Origin: Siminovitchia fordii DSM 16014 = CIP 108821
GTDB lineage: Bacteria; Bacillota; Bacilli; Bacillales; Bacillaceae_C
Assembly (NCBI RefSeq): GCF_000374565.1
Contig: NZ_KB894685.1
Span: 658,221-722,220 of the forward strand
Direction of reading: 5' to 3'
Length of the DNA stretch: 64,000 bases
The notes below the pieces were generated by a model that saw only the letters and a program-made list of their open reading frames with translations, ran no database searches and was not told the origin of the DNA. Both the position numbers and the translations under genes were made by a program. This document shows, one piece after another, positions 45,655-54,572 of the stretch (position 1 is its first letter; every line of letters begins with the position of its first letter).

Positions 45655-47064
45655 TTATAAAAATTTCCTTTGAATGTTCTTCCCATCATAGCTGAAAATC
45701 ATTGGGCGGTTCTCCACAACACTCTCTAAATGAATTGACCTCCCCCAAAGCTGGTAAATGTACGGCAGCACTTTCTCCAAATATTTTAAATCCAATTCAA
45801 CCCCTTCATAGGAATGCTTAATGTATAATTCCCCATTTTTCATATAATCCCCATCATTGACGGTCAAATATGGAAAGCCGCCGTTGACCCTCATATTGAC
45901 AAGCTGGTCCCTTACTTCTTTCCAGTCCTTATCGACAATTTTATAATCCCGGCCCTGTTTCTGAAACAGATACATGTCTTCCCTTGTAACAAGGTCTTTT
46001 GTTAAATAATTTCGTAGAAAAGAGATGTCTGAATCAAGCTCTCTTACTTCGAACATTTTCTCTCTCCCTGAGCCCGGTTCGACTCCCTGCTTTTTCAACT
46101 CCTCATCCGGATTATCCCAGCGTTCTTCGATATCTTCGAATATTTTCAAACCCAAGTAATAAGGGTTAATGCTTGTTTTTGACGGTTGAATGACTCCAGC
46201 ATTCAGTTTGGCGAATTCAATCGCTTCATCGCTGGATAAATCCATTTCCCTGATAATTCTTTGATGCCAATAGGAGGCCCAGCCCTCATTCATGATTTTC
46301 GTTTCAAGCTGCGGCCAAAAGTAAAGCATTTCCTCCCGTACCATTGTCATAATATCCCGCTGCCAATCGGAAAGCTCCCTGCTGTACTGTTCGATAAAAA
46401 GCAGCAGGTCTTTTTCAGGCTGTGGCGGAAACTTTTTCTTACGCTTTTTCCTTTCTTTCTTTGGCTGCTGTTCATCCAGATCCCAGAGATCGTCAAATTC
46501 CGATACTGATTTTCCTTCCTCTTCCTCCCATTCTTCCTCATCCTCTTTCCAATCAAGTGAGGGTCGGAGCAATGAAGGGTCAATATGTTCTTCTATCGAA
46601 AGGACGGCGTCCAAGAACTCCTCGACTTCCCGCCTTCCGTATTCAATTTCGTATTGCCTGATTCTCTCCGCTGTTGCAGCCATACTTTCAACCATATCCC
46701 GTTTCGTATTTCTAAAGCGTACATTATTTTTGAAGAAATCGCAGTGGGCAAGTACATGGGCTACAATCAACTTATTTTGAATAAGTGAGTTCGAATCAAG
46801 AAGGAAAGCATAACAAGGATCTGAATTGATAACAAGTTCATATATCTTGCTTAACCCGAAGTCATAATGCAGCTTCATTTTAAAAAATTGTTTTCCAAAG
46901 CTCCAGTGGGAAAAACGAGTCGGCATTCCGTAAGCTCCAAATGTATAAATGATATCTGCAGGGCAAATTTCATAACGCATAGGATAAAAATCAAGGCCGA
47001 ACCCGCTGGCAATTTCTGTAATTTCATTTATGGCATATTCCAATGCTTTCGCATCCGCACTCAT
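45655..47064 (-). CDS. spoVR: Stage V sporulation protein R
   Basis: The 469-codon gene encodes a 468-residue SpoVR family protein, with the family hallmarks [44 protein letters not shown] (a conserved His/Asp cluster), and the [12 protein letters not shown] motif. SpoVR is needed for spore cortex formation in B. subtilis; biochemical function is unsettled. The start at 47064 follows AAGGAGGGG; the frame continues upstream but those codons overlap a SigE-type promoter. A highly acidic linker ([13 protein letters not shown]) is found near residue 190. Confidence 0.95.
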   Translation of the reverse strand: MSADAKALEYAINEITEIASGFGLDFYPMRYEICPADIIYTFGAYGMPTRFSHWSFGKQFFKMKLHYDFGLSKIYELVINSDPCYAFLLDSNSLIQNKLIVAHVLAHCDFFKNNVRFRNTKRDMVESMAATAERIRQYEIEYGRREVEEFLDAVLSIEEHIDPSLLRPSLDWKEDEEEWEEEEGKSVSEFDDLWDLDEQQPKKERKKRKKKFPPQPEKDLLLFIEQYSRELSDWQRDIMTMVREEMLYFWPQLETKIMNEGWASYWHQRIIREMDLSSDEAIEFAKLNAGVIQPSKTSINPYYLGLKIFEDIEERWDNPDEELKKQGVEPGSGREKMFEVRELDSDISFLRNYLTKDLVTREDMYLFQKQGRDYKIVDKDWKEVRDQLVNMRVNGGFPYLTVNDGDYMKNGELYIKHSYEGVELDLKYLEKVLPYIYQLWGRSIHLESVVENRPMIFSYDGKNIQRKFL

Positions 47065-47088
47065 TGGGAATTCCCCTCCTTTATCCAC

Positions 47089-47117
47089 AATGTATGAATA
47101 AAAAAGGGCAATCATGA
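47089..47117 (-). promoter_or_regulatory. Predicted SigE promoter of spoVR
   Basis: The minus strand has TCATGAT (47117-47111), a 14-bp spacer and CATACATT (47096-47089), close to the mother-cell SigE consensus. The start would fall about 20 nt upstream of the ATG, leaving room for the AAGGAGG site. Confidence 0.7.
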
Positions 47118-47270
47118 AGGAGTAAAATCTTTTTATTTTCCCTCAGCAGCCAGTTTATATACGTATCATCAATTGACATGTCACAGCTATCCCAATGTCA
47201 ACATTTACACCAAAGGCATGGATCAATTCAGTCAATAATAAAAGTAACTCCTAAAAAGGAGGGAGTTCAT

Positions 47271-47522
47271 TTGCTGGATTATGACCGTGCGCTATATTAT
47301 ACACACAGATCTGAATGGGATAATTTAATCGTCCTGATGGTCAGAACAAAAGACGATATGCTGTCAAAGAGAATTGAACGCTTTTTGCACGCATATTATT
47401 TTTCCAGAGATTATTCACTTATTGAACGCCAGCTATTCTCGCTGCTCCGCTTTTTGGAGCATGCTGCGACAACTACAGACAATAGGGACATTTTTGAGCA
47501 ATCCCCCCTAATCCCCATATAA
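47271..47522 (+). CDS. yhdB: YhdB family protein
   Basis: This is an 83-residue soluble helical protein. Its LDYDRALYYTHRSEWDNL opening and SKRIERFLHAYYFSRDY core match the B. subtilis YhdB family, which also lies beside spoVR. Function is unknown. The TTG start at 47271 has AAGGAGGG nine bases upstream; the longer frame to 47178 has no site. It is divergent from spoVR and ends in a strong hairpin terminator. Confidence 0.82.
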   Translation: MLDYDRALYYTHRSEWDNLIVLMVRTKDDMLSKRIERFLHAYYFSRDYSLIERQLFSLLRFLEHAATTTDNRDIFEQSPLIPI

Positions 47523-47527
47523 ATATT

Positions 47528-47560
47528 AATGGCTGTCGGAAATCCGGCAGCCATTTATTT
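47528..47560 (+). terminator. Terminator of yhdB
   Basis: AATGGCTG/CAGCCATT arms (47528-47535 with 47548-47555), extended by inner CGG/CCG, are followed by TATTTATC. Confidence 0.85.
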
Positions 47561-47668
47561 ATCTAAAGTTTAACAATCCTGTTACAAGCTGCTCATATTT
47601 TTTACATTCATAAGAGATTAATACTATAATCAAGATAAATTCTTATTGAAAAAAACTAAAGGCAGTTG

Positions 47669-48118
47669 ATGCAAATGAAGTCAAAATCAGAAAAAAATCA
47701 GGAAAATATGCTTTTTTTGGCATGGGCGGTCTCCGTTATTGCGACACTGGGGAGTTTATATTTTTCCGAAATAAAGCAATTTGAACCTTGTGAGCTTTGT
47801 TGGTACCAAAGGATTTTAATGTACCCTTTAACCATCCTCCTTGGGATTGCTTCGGTTAAAAAACATTACGGCATCGCCTTATATTCGGCTGTCTTTTCCG
47901 GAGTTGGACTTTGCCTTTCCCTTTATCACTATTTAATCCAGAAGGTACCTTTTTTCACTTCCGGAGCTCCGGCGTGCGGCCGTGTTCCATGCACAGGACA
48001 ATACATAAACTGGTTTGGCTTTATCACAATTCCTTTTCTTGCCCTTATTGCTTTTATCCTGATTTTCACTATCAGTTTGCTGTTGTTGAGAATGAACAAG
48101 GGAGTGGACCATAAATGA
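47669..48118 (+). CDS. bdbC: Disulfide bond formation protein BdbC (DsbB-like)
   Basis: The 149-residue membrane protein has four helices and the two DsbB cysteine pairs: CELC in FEPCELCWYQR (quinone-linked pair) and the loop pair in ACGRVPCTG. It re-oxidises an extracellular thiol-disulfide partner and passes electrons to quinone. The ATG at 47669 fits AAAGG six bases upstream better than the neighbouring TTG and ATG codons. Its stop overlaps the start of the following thioredoxin-like gene (ATGA), so the pair is coupled. Confidence 0.93.
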   Translation: MQMKSKSEKNQENMLFLAWAVSVIATLGSLYFSEIKQFEPCELCWYQRILMYPLTILLGIASVKKHYGIALYSAVFSGVGLCLSLYHYLIQKVPFFTSGAPACGRVPCTGQYINWFGFITIPFLALIAFILIFTISLLLLRMNKGVDHK

Positions 48119-48582
48119 AAAAGTTAATAATTTTTTTAATTGTCATCATTGCTTTATTTGCTGCCATCGGAGGATTGACCAAATGGCAACAGGCGAAAAA
48201 ATCTGAAGGGAATGTTTATCAGAAGGAGGACCTCAAGTCCTCAACCGTAGCCTTGCTGGACGATCCTTTATATCAGAACATCATTCTGCCTGACGAGTTG
48301 AAAAAAAAGCTGAAAGACAAGGAAGATGTAACAGTTTATTTCTTCAGCCCTGAATGCTCGCACTGTATGAATACAACTCCGAGATTAATTCCTGCTGCGG
48401 AAAAGACGGACGTAAATGTTTACAAATTCAATCTTCTTGAGTTCGAGGATGGATGGAATCAGTACAGGGTCAAATACACCCCTACCCTGATGCATTTCAA
48501 GGATGGAGAAGAAGATGCAAGGCTCGTAGGTGAACATTCTCAGGAGGAAATAGAAGCTTGGTTAAAGGAGAACGTGAAATAG
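48115..48582 (+). CDS. Membrane-anchored thioredoxin-like protein
   Basis: This 155-residue protein has an N-terminal anchor (residues 4-22, KLIIFLIVIIALFAAIGGL, no lipobox Cys) and a thioredoxin fold facing outward, with the CSHC active site in FFSPECSHCMNT and cis-Pro in YTPTLMHF. It overlaps bdbC by 4 bp and is presumably the BdbC partner oxidant, though it is shorter than the DsbA-like BdbD and closer to thioredoxins with the small CxxC. Disulfide formation outside the membrane is the likely role. A strong terminator follows. Confidence 0.88.
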   Translation: MKKLIIFLIVIIALFAAIGGLTKWQQAKKSEGNVYQKEDLKSSTVALLDDPLYQNIILPDELKKKLKDKEDVTVYFFSPECSHCMNTTPRLIPAAEKTDVNVYKFNLLEFEDGWNQYRVKYTPTLMHFKDGEEDARLVGEHSQEEIEAWLKENVK

Positions 48583-48608
48583 GATCGGCTTTTTAGCCGA
48601 TCCTTTTG
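48582..48608 (+). terminator. Terminator of the bdbC operon
   Basis: GGATCGGCT/AGCCGATCC (48582-48590 with 48595-48603) with a T4 loop is followed by TTTTG. Confidence 0.88.
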
Positions 48609-48806
48609 TCAAATAGTACAGATTAGATATGTGGTATGTCCGGATTAAAAGCCATAAGCACATGACTCGTTTGAAGCATGCCGCAGGATGAATGTGCTTG
48701 TGCAGCATGCTTCTGGGATCACATAGCAAAAGCTCCAAAGAATACCCACGGATGTTTACATGATTTGTGATTAAAAATAAGCTGCAAAACTGCCACCTAT
48801 ATTTCC

Positions 48807-49211
48807 TTATATCAAATATTCATTGGCGGCCCTGGAAAACATCCCAAATGCCATATCATGTCTATGAAGTGAAGAAAATTGACAATATGTAAAGGGAAAA
48901 GAAATATGATAACGTTCCAAAATCCATTTGTTTTGAGTGAAAATTCTTTGATACTCGGGATGATTAACAGGAAGGGAATCCAACTCAAGTAAAGAAATCA
49001 GTACCTGGAGTGAAGCTATGATATGAAATGCATCACTTGCCGTTTCCAGCCATTCTTCCTCTTCCTCAGGAGTTTTCAAAACCTCCCAGCGAATGAAATC
49101 CTTTATTTCCCCTTCTTCAAAGTATAAAGGAAATACGGAATGATAAAGATGGTCAATCAAATCGCTGATCATCTTTTTCTGTTCCAAGCTTGCCGCAAAA
49201 ACCACTCTCAT
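48807..49211 (-). CDS. yhcU: YhcU family protein (DUF5365)
   Basis: This is a 134-residue cytosolic helical protein. The pattern of YHSVFPLYFEE, WEVLKTPEEEEE, HIIASLQVLISLLE and YHISFPFTYCQF agrees with the YhcU (DUF5365) family of Bacillus, about 131 residues long, function unknown. A weak GGTCAGG site precedes the ATG. It is transcribed alone on the minus strand, convergent with the bdbC operon. The family call rests on remembered segments, so it is moderate. Confidence 0.62.
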   Translation of the reverse strand: MRVVFAASLEQKKMISDLIDHLYHSVFPLYFEEGEIKDFIRWEVLKTPEEEEEWLETASDAFHIIASLQVLISLLELDSLPVNHPEYQRIFTQNKWILERYHISFPFTYCQFSSLHRHDMAFGMFSRAANEYLI

Positions 49212-49317
49212 TACCTGACCCTGCCTTTAGTATTCATAATGGTCTTTTAAGGATAACATACGTTGAATTTCTCTATTCATGGGAATGGTAGGAAATTAAA
49301 TGGAGTTTTTTTCAAAT

Positions 49318-49344
49318 AAAAAAAGGAGGCCTCTTTGCCCCCAC
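49318..49344 (-). terminator. Terminator of the aldo-keto reductase gene
   Basis: GGGGGC/GCCTCC arms (with one G-U pair) around 49324-49342 are followed on the minus strand by TTTTTTTATTTG. Confidence 0.7.
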
Positions 49345-49346
49345 TC

Positions 49347-50180
49347 TTATTTAAAACCAAAGTTATCCGGATCAGGACCGAATCTCTCATTCATGTTCAA
49401 TGCGTTAATTTCATTCATTTCACTCATTGTTAATTCAAATTCAAATAAATCAGCATTTTCTCGGATTCTTTCTTCGCGTACTGATTTCGGAATAATGATG
49501 TGGCCGTTTTGTAAATGCCAGCGCAATATGATTTGAGCCGTAGTTTTTCCATGTTTGTCCGCAAGATGTTTCAATGTCGGCTCTTCCAGAAGACGGCCTC
49601 GCGCAATCGGTGACCATGCTTCAACAGCTATGTCATGCTGCTCGCAATACTCACGCAATGGTTCCTGTGTTAAGCGTGGATGCAGTTCCACCTGATTGAC
49701 AACGGGCTTTTCATTGCTGTTGGCCGCCAGGTCTTCCAGATGGTGGATTTGGAAGTTGCATACTCCGATGGCCTTTACCACTTTTTCATCATAAAGCCTT
49801 TCAAGTGCACGCCAAGTATCCTTGTACTTGTCTTTTACAGCCCAATGGATAAGATAAAGGTCTAGATATTCCATATCCAATTTTTCCATGCTTTGTTCAA
49901 ATGCTGTTAGTGTCGAATCATACCCCTGGTCAGTATTCCAAACTTTTGTTGTAATAAAAAGTTCCTCCCTCGGAACTCCGGACTCCTTGATCGCTTTTCC
50001 GACAGTCTGTTCATTTCCATAAATATGAGCTGTATCAATGGACCTGTAACCGTGCTCAATTGCATATTTTATCGCAGCCGCAGCTTCATCTTCCTCTTTC
50101 ATCAGATAAACCCCGAGTCCTATGTACGGCATTTCCGTCCCGTTATGCAATTTTTTTACATCCTGCAAATTTTTGATCAT
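49347..50180 (-). CDS. yvgN: Aldo/keto reductase (glyoxal/methylglyoxal reductase type)
   Basis: The 277-residue AKR barrel has the catalytic tetrad in DTAHIYGNE (Asp/Tyr), TTKVWNTD (Lys) and LYLIHW (His), and the NADPH-binding IPKSVREERIRENADLF. It is very close to B. subtilis YvgN, which reduces glyoxal and methylglyoxal with NADPH. GGAGGG precedes the ATG. It is transcribed alone and ends in its own terminator. Another AKR subfamily member is possible, but the reaction class is firm. Confidence 0.88.
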   Translation of the reverse strand: MIKNLQDVKKLHNGTEMPYIGLGVYLMKEEDEAAAAIKYAIEHGYRSIDTAHIYGNEQTVGKAIKESGVPREELFITTKVWNTDQGYDSTLTAFEQSMEKLDMEYLDLYLIHWAVKDKYKDTWRALERLYDEKVVKAIGVCNFQIHHLEDLAANSNEKPVVNQVELHPRLTQEPLREYCEQHDIAVEAWSPIARGRLLEEPTLKHLADKHGKTTAQIILRWHLQNGHIIIPKSVREERIRENADLFEFELTMSEMNEINALNMNERFGPDPDNFGFK

Positions 50181-50343
50181 ACACAGTCCCTCCTCTATTT
50201 TCTCTCATTGTATCCGTTATCGGGCATGAAGACGAATAATTTGTTCACAATATTTATTCGACAGAAACTTTTAACTTTCTTCAATATGAGCTAAAATAAA
50301 ATCGTTTGGTATAATAACCTTGGAAAAGGGTGGGAATTTAAAA

Positions 50344-50964
50344 ATGGTCTTTAACAGGAAAAAAGACAAGTTTGCCACATTATTGGAGAAAATTGCGGGA
50401 AACTTGAAAGTAAGTGCTGATTATTTTGCCGATTATAAACTTGGCAATGCAGATGATACAAAAATTTTCGCGGAAAAAATGAAGGAATACGAAAACATCG
50501 GAGATTCACTTGTTCATGAAATGATCACAGAATTGAACAATTCCTTCATAACCCCGATAGAACGTGAAGATCTTTGGGATCTTTCCATGATCATGGATGA
50601 TGTACTTGACGGCATGGAGCATACAGCCGGGCTATTTGAAATGTACCACATCGTAAAAGCTGATGAATATATGGTCGATTTTGTGGAAACTATTCGCAAA
50701 TGTGCAATTGAAATTGAGATTTCCATCGGTTTAATATTCAGTAAAAAGCTTCCGGAAATCCGTCCGCACGCCATCAAAATAAAAGACTACGAATCCAAAT
50801 GCGACGATGTCTTGCGCGAGTCCATGAAAAATCTTTTTGCAACAGAACAAGACCCTATTCAGTTAATCAAATATAAAGAAGTGTACGAGCACATGGAACA
50901 AATCGCTGACGATTGCCAAAGTGTTGCCAATACACTTGAAAGCATTGTAATGAAAAACGCTTAA
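50344..50964 (+). CDS. ykaA: DUF47 phosphate-transport accessory protein YkaA
   Basis: This 206-residue helical PhoU-like (DUF47) protein has two symmetrical helix-bundle halves, each with E-x-x-D metal-binding patterns (EKMKEYENIGD and KIKDYESKCDD), and the family's SFITPIEREDLWDL segment. Members regulate the adjacent low-affinity phosphate transporter. The start at 50344 has AAGGGTGGG upstream; an in-frame TTG eight codons earlier lies in front of that site. It is followed by pit 14 bp later, as in B. subtilis ykaA-pit. Confidence 0.93.
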   Translation: MVFNRKKDKFATLLEKIAGNLKVSADYFADYKLGNADDTKIFAEKMKEYENIGDSLVHEMITELNNSFITPIEREDLWDLSMIMDDVLDGMEHTAGLFEMYHIVKADEYMVDFVETIRKCAIEIEISIGLIFSKKLPEIRPHAIKIKDYESKCDDVLRESMKNLFATEQDPIQLIKYKEVYEHMEQIADDCQSVANTLESIVMKNA

Positions 50965-50978
50965 GGGAGTCTTCGTTA

Positions 50979-51977
50979 ATGGATTCATTATTATTGATCA
51001 CCATATTGATCGTTATTCTCGCTCTTGCTTTTGACTTTATCAATGGGTTTCATGATACAGCCAACGCAATTGCCACAGCTGTTTCAACTAAAGCACTAAG
51101 ACCGCGGGTTGCCATTATTCTAGCGGCTACAATGAACTTTCTGGGGGCAATGACATTTACTGGGGTTGCCCAGACTATCACAAAAGATATAGTGGACCCT
51201 TTTACTTTGCAGAATGGGTCAATCGTTATCATGGCTGCTTTGATTTCGGCCATTGCCTGGAACTTGATTACCTGGTATTTTGGAATTCCAAGCAGTTCTT
51301 CGCATGCTCTGATTGGTTCCATTGCCGGTGCAGCGATTGCATCCGCAGGTGTTGCATCAATTAACTTTAAAGGTTTTATCAAAATTATCGAGGCACTGAT
51401 TTTTTCGCCTATTATTGCATTCGTAGTAGGCTTTATCATTTATTCCATTTTTAAAACCAGTTTCAAAAATTTAAATCTGGCAAAAACCAATAAACGTTTC
51501 CGTTATTTTCAAGTATTCACTGCTTCATTGCAGGCATATACCCATGGAATGAATGATGCCCAAAAAGCGATGGGGATCATAACAATGGCCCTTATTGCCA
51601 ATAACCTTCATACAACGACTGACATCCCGGCATGGGTACAGTTATCCTGTGCAACAGCAATGGGATTGGGTACCTCTGTTGGCGGTTGGAAAATCATAAA
51701 AACCGTTGGAGGTAAAATCATGAAGATACGGCCGGTGAATGGCGTTGCCGCCGACCTTAGCTCAGCATTAATCATATTTGGAGCTACATACATTCATTTA
51801 CCGGTTAGTACCACCCATGTCATTTCGTCGTCCATTCTCGGAGTCGGTACATCCCACCGGGTAAGAGGGGTTAAATGGGATACAGCCAAGACTATGATAG
51901 TTACGTGGTTTATCACACTGCCGATTACAATTTTGCTGTCAGCACTTATATATTACCTTTTAAATATTTTTGTATAA
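50979..51977 (+). CDS. pit: Low-affinity inorganic phosphate transporter
   Basis: The 332-residue PiT-family permease has about ten helices and both inverted signature repeats: GFHDTANAIATAVSTKAL in the first half and MNDAQKAMGIITMAL in the second, plus the PSSSSHALIG and PVSTTHVISSSI re-entrant loops. It takes up phosphate as a metal complex with protons or sodium. Located after ykaA with GGGAG before its ATG. A G+C-rich hairpin (51983-51993 with 51998-52008) without a T-tract separates it from the purine permease gene. Confidence 0.95.
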   Translation: MDSLLLITILIVILALAFDFINGFHDTANAIATAVSTKALRPRVAIILAATMNFLGAMTFTGVAQTITKDIVDPFTLQNGSIVIMAALISAIAWNLITWYFGIPSSSSHALIGSIAGAAIASAGVASINFKGFIKIIEALIFSPIIAFVVGFIIYSIFKTSFKNLNLAKTNKRFRYFQVFTASLQAYTHGMNDAQKAMGIITMALIANNLHTTTDIPAWVQLSCATAMGLGTSVGGWKIIKTVGGKIMKIRPVNGVAADLSSALIIFGATYIHLPVSTTHVISSSILGVGTSHRVRGVKWDTAKTMIVTWFITLPITILLSALIYYLLNIFV

Positions 51978-52040
51978 ATGCCGGGCAATCCTGTTTCCAG
52001 GATTGCCCTTGACAGTTAACCCTTAACCGGAGGTACCGAC

Positions 52041-53339
52041 ATGTTCAAACTAAAAGAAAATCAAACAGATGTTAAAACAGAAATTCTGGCAGGTATCACA
52101 ACTTTTTTGACAATGGTTTATGTTGTGGTTGTCAACCCGATGATTTTAAGGGATGCGGGCGTCTCTTTTGAACAGGTTTTTACGGCAACCATCATTGCAA
52201 CGGTTGTCGGGACATTGTGGATGGCACTTGCTGCCAATTACCCGATTGCTATTGGGCCGGGGATGGGATTGAATGCGTATTTCGCCTACTCTGTTGTCGG
52301 GTCTCATAATATATCCTATACAATTGCGTTTGCAGCCGTATTTGTCGCTGGTGTCATTTTTATCCTTTTATCCTTGACACCTTTTCGCAAAATATTGATT
52401 GAAGCGATACCAGCCAATTTGAAACACGGAATTACAGCGGGTATCGGGTTGTTCATCGCATTTATCGGAATGAGGTTGACAGGGATCATTGTAGCTCATC
52501 CGTCTAATCTTGTAGCTTTGGGTGATCTTCACTCCCCAGGTGTTTTACTTGCCCTGCTCGGGCTTGCAGTTACACTTGTTTTGATGGCGCTTAATGTCCA
52601 TGGAGCTTTATTTATTGGAATGATTATAACGGCACTTGTCGCCTTTTTTACGGGCCACTTGTCATTCGACCATGGGTTTGTACAGAAGCCGTCTCTGCCG
52701 GAAGGTCTTCTTGTCACAAATCCAATTACAGCGTTCGGGGATGTTTTCCAGCATTTTCTTTTTGCCGTCGTCTTTTCATTCCTTCTGGTCACAATTTTTG
52801 ATACAACCGGAACGATGATCGGTGTTGCTCAGCAGGCGGGACTGATGAAAGGCAACTCATTTCCGCGGGCTCGACAGGCTCTTCTGGCTGACTCAGTGGC
52901 AACAACAGTGGGTGCCATGTTCGGGACAAGCCCCACAAGCGCTTATATCGAATCTTCATCTGGTGTGGCTGCTGGTGGCCGGACTGGACTAACAACAGTC
53001 ACCGTTGCAGTCCTATTTATCATCGCTGCATTTTTCGGTCCGCTTGTCAGTGCGGTTTCAGGACTGTCCGCCATTACAGCTCCTGCCCTCATCATTGTCG
53101 GCAGTTTGATGATAGGTGCCGTCTCTGAAATTAATTGGAAAGAGATAGATGAAGGCTTCCCTGCATTTTTAATCATATTGAGCATGCCGTTGACATCAAG
53201 CATTGCTACAGGCATTGCTCTTGGATTCATTTCTTACCCATTAATGAAAATCGTCAAGGGGAAATGGCGTGAGGTACATCCGCTTTTATACATTTTTGCA
53301 GTCTTGTTTTTCTATCAATTGGCATTCATGCCACACTAG
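52041..53339 (+). CDS. NCS2/AzgA-type purine permease
   Basis: This 432-residue transporter of the AzgA branch of NCS2 has about 12-14 helices and the family segments TEILAGITTFLTMVYVVVVNP, given here only by its TFLTMVY core, GPGMGLNAYFAYSVVG, GTSPTSAYIESSSGVAAGG and FPAFLIILSMPLTSSIA. Members import hypoxanthine, guanine or adenine by proton symport; it is close to PbuG/PbuO in size. GGAGG precedes the ATG. No purine riboswitch is visible in the short 63-bp leader, so it may be partly read through from pit. Confidence 0.9.
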   Translation: MFKLKENQTDVKTEILAGITTFLTMVYVVVVNPMILRDAGVSFEQVFTATIIATVVGTLWMALAANYPIAIGPGMGLNAYFAYSVVGSHNISYTIAFAAVFVAGVIFILLSLTPFRKILIEAIPANLKHGITAGIGLFIAFIGMRLTGIIVAHPSNLVALGDLHSPGVLLALLGLAVTLVLMALNVHGALFIGMIITALVAFFTGHLSFDHGFVQKPSLPEGLLVTNPITAFGDVFQHFLFAVVFSFLLVTIFDTTGTMIGVAQQAGLMKGNSFPRARQALLADSVATTVGAMFGTSPTSAYIESSSGVAAGGRTGLTTVTVAVLFIIAAFFGPLVSAVSGLSAITAPALIIVGSLMIGAVSEINWKEIDEGFPAFLIILSMPLTSSIATGIALGFISYPLMKIVKGKWREVHPLLYIFAVLFFYQLAFMPH

Positions 53340-53360
53340 TAAAAGAAATCAAGTATATTA

Positions 53361-53395
53361 AAACGATCATCACCAGGTTGATGATCGTTTTTTCA
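53361..53395 (+). terminator. Terminator of the purine permease gene
   Basis: AAACGATCATCA/TGATGATCGTTT (53361-53372 with 53379-53390) is followed by TTTTCATT. Confidence 0.9.
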
Positions 53396-53527
53396 TTGTG
53401 CTCATTTTTACAGGCCTTGGTGGCCAGTTTAAGAGGCTTGGCGTTAGGGGGCCAGTATTCGATTTCGGGGAAATTTCTTTTCTGGTCTTTGGAGACAATG
53501 ACTGCTTTGTTTAGAAAAACTGCATAC

Positions 53528-53561
53528 AAAAAGTCTAATCCTCAGTGATTAGACTTTTTCA
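53528..53561. terminator. Terminator of the E1 alpha-beta operon
   Basis: A 13-bp perfect stem (53528-53540 with 53547-53559) has A5 and T5 ends and lies just after the E1 beta stop. Confidence 0.92.
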
Positions 53562-53573
53562 CCCAGTTCTTAT

Positions 53574-54572
53574 TTAAAAATTGACTGTCTTTTCGATTGC
53601 TTTCGCAACACGGTCCGTTGTCGGCAAATAATGCTGTTCCAATGAATAGAACGGGACCGGAACATCGAAGCCAGTGATCCTTTCAACCGGCGATTTTAAA
53701 TAGAGAAAAGAGGTATCATTGATTAGTGCTATGATTTCCGTTCCCAATCCGCTTGTTGCATGGGCTTCATGAACAATAACCGCTCTTCCGGTTTTTTGAA
53801 CCGATTCTGCAATCATGTCACGGTCAAGCGGGTACAGTGTCCGCAAATCCAACACATCACAGTGGACCCCTTTTCCTTTCATTTTTTCTGCTGCCTGGGC
53901 TGCAATTGGAACCATTGCTCCCCAGGCGATCACAGTAACATCATCCCCGGACATTAGTTTTTTTGCTTTACCAATTTCCACTTTATACTTCTCTTTAGGC
54001 ACATCTTCCCGGAATGCGCGATATGTTCTCATTGACTCAAGAAAAAGAACGGGGTCGGGATCTTCTATGCTGGCAATGAGCAATCCTTTTGCATCATATG
54101 GATTGGCTGGACAGACGACTTTAATTCCCGGCATATGAGTGAATAATGCTTCGACACTATCAGAATGGATTTCCGGTGCCCGAATACCTGCTCCATAGGG
54201 TGCACGTATGACAAGTGGAACATGAAAATGCCCTTTCGTCCTCATTCTGACTCTCGTGGCATGTGTCATGATCTGTTCAAAAGCTGGGTAAATGAATCCG
54301 AGAAATTGCATCTCTATCACCGGAATCAGCCCGTTGACTGCCATTCCAATGGCTGTTCCAGCAATTCCGGCTTCACTTATGGGCGTATCTATGACTCGGT
54401 GTTCCCCGAATTCTTGGATCAAACCATCGGTTGCCCGGAACACTCCACCATTGATACCAATATCTTCTCCCATCAAGATGATTTCTTCCTGTTCCTTCAT
54501 CATCGTTCTTAATCCGTCAGTCACCGCCTGGACCAAGGTCATTTTTTGATAAGCAGGTGCTGAAATGCTCAT
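53574..54572 (-). CDS. 2-oxoacid dehydrogenase E1 component, beta subunit
   Basis: This 332-residue subunit of a thiamine-diphosphate 2-oxoacid dehydrogenase has MGEDIGINGGVFRATDGL, the conserved Glu region FLGFIYPAFEQ, and RAPYGAGIRAPE..HSDS, the substrate and cofactor loop with its His. The C-terminal transketolase-like domain ends VPFYSLEQHYLP. With the alpha subunit it decarboxylates a 2-oxoacid and would pass the acyl group to an E2 lipoyl protein. Its ATG overlaps the alpha stop by 4 bp (ATGA), with GAGGTG as site. Homologous to PdhB, BkdAB and AcoB; substrate not decided. Genes for E2 and E3 are not adjacent. Confidence 0.9.
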   Translation of the reverse strand: MSISAPAYQKMTLVQAVTDGLRTMMKEQEEIILMGEDIGINGGVFRATDGLIQEFGEHRVIDTPISEAGIAGTAIGMAVNGLIPVIEMQFLGFIYPAFEQIMTHATRVRMRTKGHFHVPLVIRAPYGAGIRAPEIHSDSVEALFTHMPGIKVVCPANPYDAKGLLIASIEDPDPVLFLESMRTYRAFREDVPKEKYKVEIGKAKKLMSGDDVTVIAWGAMVPIAAQAAEKMKGKGVHCDVLDLRTLYPLDRDMIAESVQKTGRAVIVHEAHATSGLGTEIIALINDTSFLYLKSPVERITGFDVPVPFYSLEQHYLPTTDRVAKAIEKTVNF

